From: Candidatus Eiseniibacteriota bacterium
GTDB taxonomy: Bacteria; Eisenbacteria; RBG-16-71-46; JABDJR01
DNA: 6,977 bases
Assembly: GCA_013003415.1 (NCBI GenBank)
Contig: JABDJR010000129.1
Span: 1 to 6,977 of the forward strand
Direction: 5' to 3'
In this document: positions 1 to 5,767 of the stretch, piece after piece
How positions within the stretch are numbered: position 1 is the stretch's first letter
How the letters are laid out: each line of letters begins with the position of its first letter
The notes under the pieces: model-generated
The model's database searches: none
The model's input: only the letters and a program-made list of their open reading frames with translations
What the model was told of the DNA's origin: nothing
Program-made: the position numbers and the translations under genes

Positions 1-771
1 GTCATAGGCTTCTTTGGCCAACACGCGCCGCATGATCTCTTCCCCATCTCCGGTGGTGGCCACCGCCCCCTTGGGGCCCGCAAACACACCGGCTCCAATA
101 ATGGGCGTGTCTCCGACTCTTCCCAAAAGCATGAGAGACGTGCCTCCGGTGCTAAGACCCGCGGCAAACCCGCCCCGGCCATCTCGAGCCACCGCACCCA
201 CCGTATCCGACGGCCCTTGAAGATCGCGAAGCGTGTCTTGCAGGCTGACGGGGAAGTTCCAAAAGTCTTCGGGTCGGTGGGATTCCCAACTCACTTCTTT
301 GGGCGGCGCTTCTTTGGCGAGAAAAAAACGAATGCGTTTGAGGCGCTCTCGGGCTCGGCCTGAAATGGGGTAGTAGTCCGGAATGCCTCGCAGTTTGGCA
401 AACGCGGTCGCTCCTTCTCCAGCCAAGAGTAAGTGCGGCGAATCAATCACCATGTCGGCCACCAGAATCGGATACTGCACGTTTTCAATCGCAGCCACGG
501 CTCCGAACGCGCCCGAGTCATCCATGACCGCCGCGTCCATTTGAATCGTGCGCCCATCCAAACGCAAGTTCGACCCCGTGCCCGCGTTCATGCGCGGATC
601 ATCTTCCAAGACTTGCGTGGCGGCGATCACGGCCTGCCGGGCGGAGTGACTTTCAGTCAGTCGCTTCATTCCCGCGATGGCGGCGCGATCACAACCGTCG
701 TCGTTGTCCCTTGGCCCCCCCGCACCACCGTGGGTCACAAGAGCGGGCTTGGATGTTGGTTCACCATTCAT
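1..771 (-). CDS. Isoaspartyl peptidase / L-asparaginase (Ntn-hydrolase, asparaginase-2 family), 3' end beyond window
   Basis: Translating the minus strand from an ATG at 771 gives 257 open codons to the left edge; an in-frame stop lies three codons upstream, which supports this start. The protein has the landmarks of plant-type asparaginases: an N-terminal HGGAG (near residues 14-18), NAGTGSNL in the alpha part, and a S-D-T-V-G-A-V-A junction where Thr190 is the predicted autoproteolytic nucleophile. Thr208 (L-S-T-G-G), Arg218 and Asp221 (G-R-V-G-D-T-P) and Thr240-Gly241 (T-G-D-G-E) match the substrate-binding residues of E. coli IaaA in order and nearly exact spacing. Family members are made as an inactive precursor that cuts itself into alpha and beta subunits; they hydrolyse isoaspartyl dipeptides and L-asparagine, usually in the cytoplasm. 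No signal peptide is seen. The window holds the whole alpha part and about 68 residues of beta. No clear Shine-Dalgarno sequence precedes the ATG. Whether the main role is isoaspartyl-peptide clearance or asparagine use cannot be told from this sequence. Confidence 0.93.
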   Translation of the reverse strand, partial: MNGEPTSKPALVTHGGAGGPRDNDDGCDRAAIAGMKRLTESHSARQAVIAATQVLEDDPRMNAGTGSNLRLDGRTIQMDAAVMDDSGAFGAVAAIENVQYPILVADMVIDSPHLLLAGEGATAFAKLRGIPDYYPISGRARERLKRIRFFLAKEAPPKEVSWESHRPEDFWNFPVSLQDTLRDLQGPSDTVGAVARDGRGGFAAGLSTGGTSLMLLGRVGDTPIIGAGVFAGPKGAVATTGDGEEIMRRVLAKEAYD

Positions 772-811
772 AGCCCACTATTTTAGGGGAGGATCTGAGG
801 ATTGCTTAGGG

Positions 812-847
812 CAAAAAAATAAGAGCCCCGGCACAAGTCCGGGGCTC
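812..847 (-). terminator. Strong intrinsic terminator on the minus strand
   Basis: A perfect 9-bp inverted repeat (823-831 with 839-847, GAGCCCCGG / CCGGGGCTC) has a 7-nt loop and, read on the minus strand, is followed by TTATTTTTTT (822-813). There is no T-tract on the plus side, so it acts on leftward transcription. It ends about 40 nt before the asparaginase ATG, and no credible minus-strand protein gene lies upstream of it. It is therefore either an attenuator in the asparaginase leader or the end of a small RNA. Confidence 0.85.
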
Positions 848-1000
848 CCTGTAGCGCAACCTGGGGGGGAAGGCACGCTACAAACTGTGAGCTTGGGCTG
901 TAAGTCCTCCAACAGGCTGACCTGTCCCGCGCAACACTCAAAGTATCGACGTGGGGCTGCCCCCCTTAAGGTTTTTCTGCCTTCCGAGAGAATCAATTTG
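848..1000 (-). ncRNA. Candidate structured leader or small RNA ending at the terminator (unassigned)
   Basis: This stretch of the 340-bp gap between the divergent asparaginase and peptidase-like genes has no convincing ORF but several inverted repeats. Seven bp at 850-856 pair with 876-882 (TGTAGCG / CGCTACA), and five bp at 912-916 pair with 921-925 (ACAGG / CCTGT) around a 4-nt loop. A GGGG/CCCC pair lies at 952-965. Read leftward these precede the intrinsic terminator. I compared it from memory with 6S RNA, SRP RNA, RNase P, tmRNA, T-box and the common riboswitches and found no convincing match. The 5' end is unknown because no clear promoter was seen; the coordinates give only the structured part. 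Confidence 0.35.
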
Positions 1001-1017
1001 GGGCATCTTTCCCAATT
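995..1017. repeat. Short inverted repeat in the divergent intergenic region (possible operator)
   Basis: AATT(T)GGG at 995-1002 faces CCCAATT at 1011-1017, with one bulged T. The repeat lies between two divergent genes and about 95 nt before the start of the peptidase-like gene, a position where a regulator could bind. It may be chance; no promoter boxes could be placed around it with confidence. Confidence 0.2.
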
Positions 1018-1100
1018 CCGAGGGTGATAGACTCTTGGGCCCGAACCTGAAAGGCGCGTTTTGCGGGCTTTTCGGCTTCTGCAACCCCCAGACGAGCGAA

Positions 1101-1114
1101 AAGGAGAGGGCGTG
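1101..1114 (+). promoter_or_regulatory. Ribosome binding site that sets the start of the peptidase-like gene
   Basis: AAGGAG at 1101-1106 is followed by a 5-nt spacer and GTG at 1112. The reading frame is also open from a TTG at 1061, but that codon has no comparable Shine-Dalgarno sequence and the 17 extra residues do not look like family sequence. GTG 1112 is therefore preferred. Confidence 0.75.
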
Positions 1115-2704
1115 ATCCCGGAGACCGAATGGAAGTTTTTTGAGGCTACAGAGCAGCGAGCGAAGCACCTGTCACATCATGTGCAGGAGCAATTGCTCGC
1201 CCTTTGGGAGGGCAAGGCCCCACCCTACGAGGCGGAAGATTTAGCCGGAAAAAGGGCCCGCCTCATCCAAGAAATGGAGTATCCGGAGCGGATCGAGAAG
1301 GCCCTGGCCTCGGAGCCGACGGATTCTCAGGCTCGGCATTTGAGCCTTCATCAGCGGTTCGTTTTAGCCACCGTGTTTGATACGCACCCTGAGATCGTGC
1401 CCCTCATGGAAACCTTGCAGGGAATGTACGCGAGGTTTCAGCCTACCGTGAACGACAAGCCTGCAACCTGGGGAGAGATTCAAACCCTGGTGGCTTCCCA
1501 TGAAGATCGCGACGTGCGCGAGGCTGCGTGGTGTGCGGGGGCGCCGCTTGCCCAAGCAGCCCAGGAGCCCTTAAGCGAACTGTTTCGTTGTCGCGAAGCT
1601 TTGGCCCGAGCGGTATTGGAATCGGGCTATCCTCATGTCGCCTACTTCCTGCAAGACCATGAACGTACCGAGGTGATTAGCGACCTCGACACCTTCGAAC
1701 GCACCATGCGCGAAGATTATCGGGCAACCAAGAAAACGGTGCGCCAAGCCACTGGAGAGCACGATGTTGAGCCTTGGGACTTTGTGTACGGCATTCGTTC
1801 GGGAAACCCCATTCCGGATAGCGCGTTCCCTGCAGAGGCTCTTGTCGACGCCATGCAGGTGCAGGCTCGGCGCTGGGGTTTCGAGCCGACCAACCTGGGG
1901 ATCCGCGTTCAAGCTTATGAGGGGCCGGCTCGCTTAGTGGCTCTAGAGGTGCCCAAGAACTTGGTGGTGCTTGTTTCCAACCACGGAGGTTGGCAGGCCT
2001 ACGCCGATGCGTTCCGTGTTTTTGGCAGTGCTTTGTACTATGCGAGTGCGCGGAGCAAACGTCACTTTCTTGAGCACGAGTGCTTAGCGGTTGCGCAGAG
2101 CCTGGGCGTTCTCTTCGCGTCGGTTTTAGAAAACCGCGAATGGCTTTCGGAACATACGGGGGCACCGGCGGGACAGATCGGCGCAGCGGTACGGGCGCGC
2201 AAAGCGGAGCGTTTGGTTCAGTTGAAGTTGGCGCACTCGCATCATGCGTTTGAGAACATCATTTACGCTCATGGCGACACCGATGCCAACAAACTGTACT
2301 GCGACATTTACGAGCAAGGTATGGAAGTTTCGCGAAAGCCCGAACCCCTGTGGGCGGCCGATCCAAACTTCGCCTTTGCGCCTTTCGCTTGGAGCGAGCG
2401 CGTGCTGGCGGCCTTGGCCGGTCATCAGATCCGCAAAACGCTCACCAGCTCCTTTGGCGAGGATGCATGGAAAAGCCCCCAAGTCGCCGAGTGGTTCACG
2501 GAGCACTTCTTTCAGAGTGGTGCCCTACTCCCCTGGCGTAAAAAGATAGAGCAGGCCACAGGCTCCGAAATTGAGCTCGATGCCCTTCGGGAAGACCTGG
2601 GGACGGCGGAGTTCCTTGGCCCGGGGCTTGAGGAGAGCGAGGGCATTTCGGACGAGGAGGTCGCCGAGTACTTTGAAGGAATTGATCTCAGCGATATTGA
2701 GTAA
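1112..2704 (+). CDS. M3/M2-type oligopeptidase-like protein with a degenerate zinc site (probable pseudo-peptidase)
   Basis: The product has 530 residues from GTG 1112, a usual length for bacterial M3/M2-like zinc peptidases. It is mostly helical and carries the family's hallmarks: an N-terminal helical region with V-R-E-A-A-W near residues 145-150, a middle region with E-P-W-D-F-V-Y, and a C-terminal part with K-L-Y-C-D-I-Y and L-P-W-R-K-K-I followed by a final A-L-R-E-D-L-G. Where active members have H-E-x-x-H followed by A-L-H-Y-A, this protein reads R302-V-F-G-S306 followed by A-L-Y-Y-A, so both zinc-binding histidines and the catalytic glutamate are lost. Glu323, in H-E-C-L-A-V-A-Q, may be the remnant of the third zinc ligand. 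No other HExxH exists in the protein. There is no signal peptide or membrane segment, so it is probably cytoplasmic. The last 20 or so residues are very acidic. hflX follows 3' in the same direction, likely on the same transcript. The fold is fairly sure; the lack of activity is inferred, and the role is unknown (peptide binding or regulation are options). Confidence 0.8.
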   Translation: MIPETEWKFFEATEQRAKHLSHHVQEQLLALWEGKAPPYEAEDLAGKRARLIQEMEYPERIEKALASEPTDSQARHLSLHQRFVLATVFDTHPEIVPLMETLQGMYARFQPTVNDKPATWGEIQTLVASHEDRDVREAAWCAGAPLAQAAQEPLSELFRCREALARAVLESGYPHVAYFLQDHERTEVISDLDTFERTMREDYRATKKTVRQATGEHDVEPWDFVYGIRSGNPIPDSAFPAEALVDAMQVQARRWGFEPTNLGIRVQAYEGPARLVALEVPKNLVVLVSNHGGWQAYADAFRVFGSALYYASARSKRHFLEHECLAVAQSLGVLFASVLENREWLSEHTGAPAGQIGAAVRARKAERLVQLKLAHSHHAFENIIYAHGDTDANKLYCDIYEQGMEVSRKPEPLWAADPNFAFAPFAWSERVLAALAGHQIRKTLTSSFGEDAWKSPQVAEWFTEHFFQSGALLPWRKKIEQATGSEIELDALREDLGTAEFLGPGLEESEGISDEEVAEYFEGIDLSDIE

Positions 2705-2731
2705 GATTTTGGTATCCTGAAGGTCACCCAC

Positions 2732-2746
2732 GGAGTTAAGCCTATT
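2732..2746 (+). promoter_or_regulatory. Candidate Shine-Dalgarno plus ATT start codon for hflX
   Basis: GGAG at 2732-2735 sits 8 nt before an in-frame ATT at 2744. The hflX frame is open from the TAA at 2702-2704 onward, but contains no ATG, GTG or TTG before GTG 2792. Starting at ATT adds 16 residues, including the E-Q-A-I-L-V-G strand that resembles the E. coli HflX N-terminus (E-Q-A-V-L-V). ATT starts are known in infC and pcnB. CTG at 2717 is another option. Confidence 0.35.
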
Positions 2747-2791
2747 TACGAAATCAAACGCATCACAGAAACGAAAGAGCAAGCCATCCTG

Positions 2792-3859
2792 GTGGGGCTC
2801 AACCCCAACCCGGCCAGCTTCGACACCCTAGTCGAACTGGGCGAGCTTGCCACCACCGCCGGAGCCGACGTGGTCGACCGGGTGGTTCAACGGAAAGACA
2901 GCCTGAACCCAGGAACCTTCCTCAGCCGCGGAAAACTCGACCAACTTAAGAAACGTGCAAAGGCCAAAGAAGTTGATCTCGTCATCTTTGACGATCAACT
3001 GAGCCCCGGCCAAAGCCGCAACCTAGAAAAAATGCTCGAAGTCAAAATTGTGGATCGAAGCGAGCTGATTCTTTCCATCTTTGCCGCGCGCGCCCGCACA
3101 CGGGAAGCCCGTCTTCAGGTCGAGCTTGCTCAACTCGAATACCTTCTCCCCCGCCTCACGAAAATGTGGGGTCACTTGTCGCGTCAGCAGGGTGGTATTG
3201 GTACCCGTGGCCCCGGTGAAACCCAGCTTGAGGTTGACCGTCGAGCCGTACGCGAAAAGATTGCGTTTCTGAAGAAGAAACTGCAGTCGGTCGAGAAGGA
3301 ACGTCAAGTGCAGCGGGCCCGTCGGCGCGACTTTCATCGCACGGCTTTAGTGGGTTACACCAACGCAGGTAAGTCGACGCTCATGAACTCGCTCACCGGA
3401 GCGGGCGTACTCGCCGAGAACAAACTCTTCGCCACCCTCGACGCTACCACCCGGCGTTATCGATTCCCCGAAGGCGAAATCACCTTGTTCAGCGACACGG
3501 TGGGTTTCATTCGGAAGCTGCCTCACCATTTGGTTGCTTCGTTTAAGTCCACTTTGGAAGAGGTGGTGGAAGCCAACTTGCTCCTCCACGTGGTTGATGC
3601 TTCCAGCCCCACCGCCTCCGATCAAATTGAGGCGGTCTACGGGGTGCTCGAAGAACTGAAGTCGGCAAGCATTCCCACCATCACCGTGCTCAACAAGGCG
3701 GATCAAGCTAGCGAAACCCAGATCACCGGACTCTTGGCCCACAACTCTGGAGCCATTGTGACTTCGGCCATCGATTCCAAGAGCTTGGGTGAGTTACGGT
3801 CGATGGTTCAAGAAAAGGTGAAGATCTTTGCAGCGAGCAAGCAACGAGGCTTTGCTTAG
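2792..3859 (+). CDS. hflX: GTPase HflX (ribosome-associated)
   Basis: HflX is a TRAFAC-class GTPase that binds the 50S subunit; in studied bacteria it splits stalled or hibernating 70S ribosomes, notably under heat or antibiotic stress. The given frame starts at GTG 2792 and encodes 355 residues (numbering from there). The N-terminal HflX domain includes the F-D-D-Q-L-S-P-x-Q-x-R-N-L-E signature (about 70-83), R-A-R-T-R-E with V-E-L-A-Q-L, and the hallmark G-G-I-G-T-R-G-P-G-E-T-Q (134-145). A charged helical linker (about 146-180) follows. The G domain has G1 G-Y-T-N-A-G-K-S (188-195), G3 D-T-V-G-F (235-239), G4 N-K-A-D (301-304) and a G5-like T-S-A. The long C-terminal extension of E. coli HflX is absent, as in many bacteria. 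The true start is probably upstream, because homology begins before the GTG and no good Shine-Dalgarno sequence fits it. It follows the peptidase-like gene in the same frame. No clear terminator follows the stop. Confidence 0.96.
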   Translation: MGLNPNPASFDTLVELGELATTAGADVVDRVVQRKDSLNPGTFLSRGKLDQLKKRAKAKEVDLVIFDDQLSPGQSRNLEKMLEVKIVDRSELILSIFAARARTREARLQVELAQLEYLLPRLTKMWGHLSRQQGGIGTRGPGETQLEVDRRAVREKIAFLKKKLQSVEKERQVQRARRRDFHRTALVGYTNAGKSTLMNSLTGAGVLAENKLFATLDATTRRYRFPEGEITLFSDTVGFIRKLPHHLVASFKSTLEEVVEANLLLHVVDASSPTASDQIEAVYGVLEELKSASIPTITVLNKADQASETQITGLLAHNSGAIVTSAIDSKSLGELRSMVQEKVKIFAASKQRGFA

Positions 3860-4000
3860 GGAACTCGAGGCTCTGCCCCGGCGGAAAACCTAGCTTGGAA
3901 GGTTTCCTGGCCTCATGCGTACACCAGTGAAAATCCTAAGTTGGGGAGCCATGAAGCTACCGCAGTTCCCCACGACTTCACCACTTCACCATGGAAAACC
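3860..4000. other. Short gap between convergent genes
   Basis: These 141 bp separate hflX (rightward) from the beta-helix gene (leftward). An imperfect pair GGAAAACC / GGTTTCC lies just after hflX. A 7-bp TTGGGGA / TCCCCAA-type pair with a loop of about 20 nt spans roughly 3940-3973. Neither has a proper T-tract, so no terminator is called for either gene. No gene is seen. Confidence 0.5.
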
Positions 4001-5272
4001 CTATCGACTAAGTAGCTTCTTTATCCCTCCCCATGTTGTTTCCTCAACACTCACAGCAATGAAAGGACCGCAGCCGGGAGTTTCCACTGCCCCAATAGTT
4101 CCGTAGGGTTGATTCAGTGCCGGAGAGGCACCGGCCACACTTCCGAAATCGTTATCGGGAAGCTCGCAAAACATTGGATCGACAAACAAGTTCTCACTTG
4201 CATCGAAAACCCCGGATCCCTCACTGAGAACCTCATCAACACCATTCGCGTACAAGATGTTGCGCCGCAGAATGGGCTGCCTTTGCTCGCAGTGCCAACA
4301 ATCCACCCCACCTTCTTGATTCCGATAGATAATATTCCGTTCAATAACTATAGGATCTCTTACTTCATTGACACAAATCCCACCCCCACCAAACGCATTT
4401 GCGGCAGTTGCCCTATTGTAGGCAATTGTGTTCTCTCTGACCTCGATTGTGCCACCAAAGAGCCACAAACCGCCTCCACCGCACTCCTCTCCAAACAGCG
4501 TGCTGGCTGTGTTGCTCACGATGATGTTTCGAAATATTGTGACAGCTCCCTGCCTCGGGCCGGGACGTAGAAAGTAAGCTCCGCCCGCCCGGTCCCGGGC
4601 GACATTCCCTTCAATGAGATTCTCCTCGAGAACAATATTGCCCACCGGCGAATAGATCCCTCCACCGTCTCCGTTGAGGGAAGAATTTCGTAGAATCTTG
4701 TTGTTTCGAACAATCGCATCCCCAAGCAGGCAGAGTCCCCCTCCGACCCTGTACGAAGAGTTGTCTGCAATAACATTCCCCTCAAGGATGAGAGTTCCTG
4801 GCCCACTTTCGGTAAGATACACTGCTCCACCCCACGCTCTATCTCCTTCAGTATGGTTATTGACGATCCAGCAGTTTCGAATTGTCGGGGTTGATCCCAC
4901 ACAAAAGATTCCGCCACCCCTTCGTGCGCTGAAATCGATATCTCCCCGTCCGTTAGTAAGGGTGAAGCCATCGATGACTGAAGTCTCCCTCTCACCGCTC
5001 GCACATCGGACGACAGCCCCCTTCTTCCCCCCGTCGATTGTTGTAGCTTGAGCTCCAAACTCGCTTCGTATTACGACTGCCTTGCCCAGAAGATCAATGT
5101 TCTCGGTGAACGTTCCTGACCCCACGAGGATTACATCGCTATCCTTGGCGAAGTCGATCGCATCTTGAATCTTGACAAATCGGGAACTTGTGCTGGTTTT
5201 TACATGGAGGGTTTCCGCCAACGCCTCGGGAACATAGAAAACAAGTAGGGTGCCCGCCAATAAGGCAGGCAC
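4001..5272 (-). CDS. Secreted right-handed parallel beta-helix protein, surface/extracellular
   Basis: From GTG 5272 the product has 423 residues. An apparent signal peptide (h-region P-A-L-L-A-G-T-L-L-V-F-Y-V, ending A-L-A before E20) leads into a region typical of beta-helix proteins: K-I-Q-D-A-I-D-F-A, then V-I-L-V-G-S-G-T-F-T-E-N-I and T-T-I-D-G-G. At least six PbH1-type rungs follow, each with G-G-G-[I/L/A] and a later [I/V]-x-x-N-x-I-x-x-N pattern. The end of the helix has V-D-P-M-F-C, a G-A-S-P-A-L-N-Q segment and G-T-I-G-A-V-E-T-P-G-C-G. The last residues carry a T-T-W-G-G-I-K-K-L tail. Such folds occur in pectate lyases, other polysaccharide-acting enzymes and non-enzymatic surface proteins; no catalytic residues could be assigned, so no substrate is claimed. 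The start is uncertain: the frame is open to GTG 5377, but that would overlap the upstream gene by 92 nt; TTG 5332 is another option. An intrinsic terminator lies over the signal-peptide codons. Confidence 0.82.
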   Translation of the reverse strand: MPALLAGTLLVFYVPEALAETLHVKTSTSSRFVKIQDAIDFAKDSDVILVGSGTFTENIDLLGKAVVIRSEFGAQATTIDGGKKGAVVRCASGERETSVIDGFTLTNGRGDIDFSARRGGGIFCVGSTPTIRNCWIVNNHTEGDRAWGGAVYLTESGPGTLILEGNVIADNSSYRVGGGLCLLGDAIVRNNKILRNSSLNGDGGGIYSPVGNIVLEENLIEGNVARDRAGGAYFLRPGPRQGAVTIFRNIIVSNTASTLFGEECGGGGLWLFGGTIEVRENTIAYNRATAANAFGGGGICVNEVRDPIVIERNIIYRNQEGGVDCWHCEQRQPILRRNILYANGVDEVLSEGSGVFDASENLFVDPMFCELPDNDFGSVAGASPALNQPYGTIGAVETPGCGPFIAVSVEETTWGGIKKLLSR

Positions 5273-5277
5273 CCTAC
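5237..5277 (-). terminator. Strong intrinsic terminator after the small secreted-protein gene
   Basis: On the minus strand a 14-bp stem (5277-5264 with 5258-5245, one T-G wobble) with a TTATT loop is followed by TTGTTTTC. It begins 8 nt after the TAA of the upstream gene (5288-5286), the expected place for an end-of-operon terminator. The plus strand lacks a T-tract. The unusual point is that the same bases encode the signal peptide of the next beta-helix gene, whose likely GTG start (5272-5270) lies in the 5' arm. Confidence 0.85.
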
Positions 5278-5285
5278 ACTCGTGC

Positions 5286-5753
5286 TTAATCAGTCGTGAG
5301 GTGAAGCACTCCAGACGAAAGAGTGGTAACAAGATCCGCTGGATCCTCCGGATCACAGTGGATAGCAAATTTGACACTACTTGCAGTCCCTCCAGAAACT
5401 GTTTCAGTTACATCAAATCGGACAAGGCTCCCGACAGCTTGATAGTCAGCAGGCATAATCTCCCACGATGTTACCCACTCACCTAATTCATCCCCGTTGG
5501 TGCTCGACACTACAGTGTAAATGTCAAAAATGGAAATGCCTTCCTCCCCAGCTCCAGTCGCAACCCACTCAATCTGAGCCATCTGCAAATCATTAAGATC
5601 AGATGGGAGGTCAAACTCGACCACGAGATAGTCTGAACCACCTTCGCTCCAAGTTGCGATTAGGGTGGGAAGGTTTGTTTCTACTTCGAGAGCTGAGCTT
5701 TGAGTCGAAAGCCCCGCGACTAAGAATAAGGCAAGAATCAACGTCTTCTTCAT
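5286..5753 (-). CDS. Small secreted protein, probable beta-sandwich (unknown function)
   Basis: The 155-residue product starts with a clear signal peptide: M-K-K, a hydrophobic run L-I-L-A-L-F-L-V-A-G-L, and a probable cut after S-S-A21. No lipobox cysteine is present. The mature part of about 134 residues alternates hydrophobic and polar residues as in an all-beta domain. It has Y-L-V-V-E-F-D-L-P near residue 43 and F-D-V-T-E-T-V near residue 113, followed by a strand-like V-K-F-A-I-H-C. This pattern recalls DNRLRE/CBM96-type carbohydrate-binding domains, but the resemblance is weak and is offered only as a possibility. There is one cysteine. The start is firm: AGGAGG lies 7 nt before the ATG and overlaps the TAG of the upstream beta-helix gene, implying co-translation. 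A strong terminator follows directly. It probably works with, or is exported alongside, the beta-helix protein encoded before it. Confidence 0.85.
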   Translation of the reverse strand: MKKTLILALFLVAGLSTQSSALEVETNLPTLIATWSEGGSDYLVVEFDLPSDLNDLQMAQIEWVATGAGEEGISIFDIYTVVSSTNGDELGEWVTSWEIMPADYQAVGSLVRFDVTETVSGGTASSVKFAIHCDPEDPADLVTTLSSGVLHLTTD

Positions 5754-5760
5754 GACGATA

Positions 5761-5767
5761 CCTCCTA
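5761..5767 (-). promoter_or_regulatory. Shine-Dalgarno overlapping the upstream stop codon
   Basis: Minus strand TAGGAGG: the TAG (5767-5765) ends the beta-helix gene, and AGGAGG (5766-5761) serves the ATG at 5753 with a 7-nt spacer. This arrangement fixes the start of the small secreted protein and points to translational coupling of the two genes. Confidence 0.85.

Noticed and set aside
820..990. RNase P, 6S, SRP RNA or cobalamin riboswitch in the structured intergenic region
   Set aside because: Short look-alikes exist on the plus strand (AAGTCCGGGGCTC, CCTGGGGGGGAA), but the region is too short for RNase P and lacks its conserved core. The SRP tip motif, the cobalamin B12 box and a 6S-like long closing stem were not found.
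778..996. 72-codon minus-strand ORF and overlapping plus-strand ORFs (433-786, 677-1027) around the intergenic region
   Set aside because: The minus ORF runs through the terminator hairpin, and the plus ORFs lie antisense to the asparaginase gene or across the hairpins. None has family-like sequence or a good RBS.
1061..1111. TTG 1061 as start of the peptidase-like gene
   Set aside because: It lacks a Shine-Dalgarno sequence, and a strong one lies directly before GTG 1112 in the same frame.
1677..2165. 162-codon minus-strand ORF inside the peptidase-like gene
   Set aside because: It is antisense to a gene with clear family sequence, and its composition is Pro/Arg/Ser-rich as expected of a shadow frame.
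3893..3973. Terminators between hflX and the beta-helix gene
   Set aside because: The stem candidates are imperfect or have long loops and none is followed by a convincing T-tract on either strand.
4516..5058. 180-codon minus-strand ORF and the plus-strand ORFs (4109-4570, 4674-5051) over the beta-helix gene
   Set aside because: They are alternate frames of a gene whose repeats and end motifs are unmistakable; they have no own RBS or domain.
5273..5377. Start of the beta-helix gene at GTG 5377
   Set aside because: It would overlap the upstream gene by 92 nt, and the extra residues are not signal-peptide-like until the V-P-A-L-L-A-G segment. GTG 5272 is simpler, though not proven.
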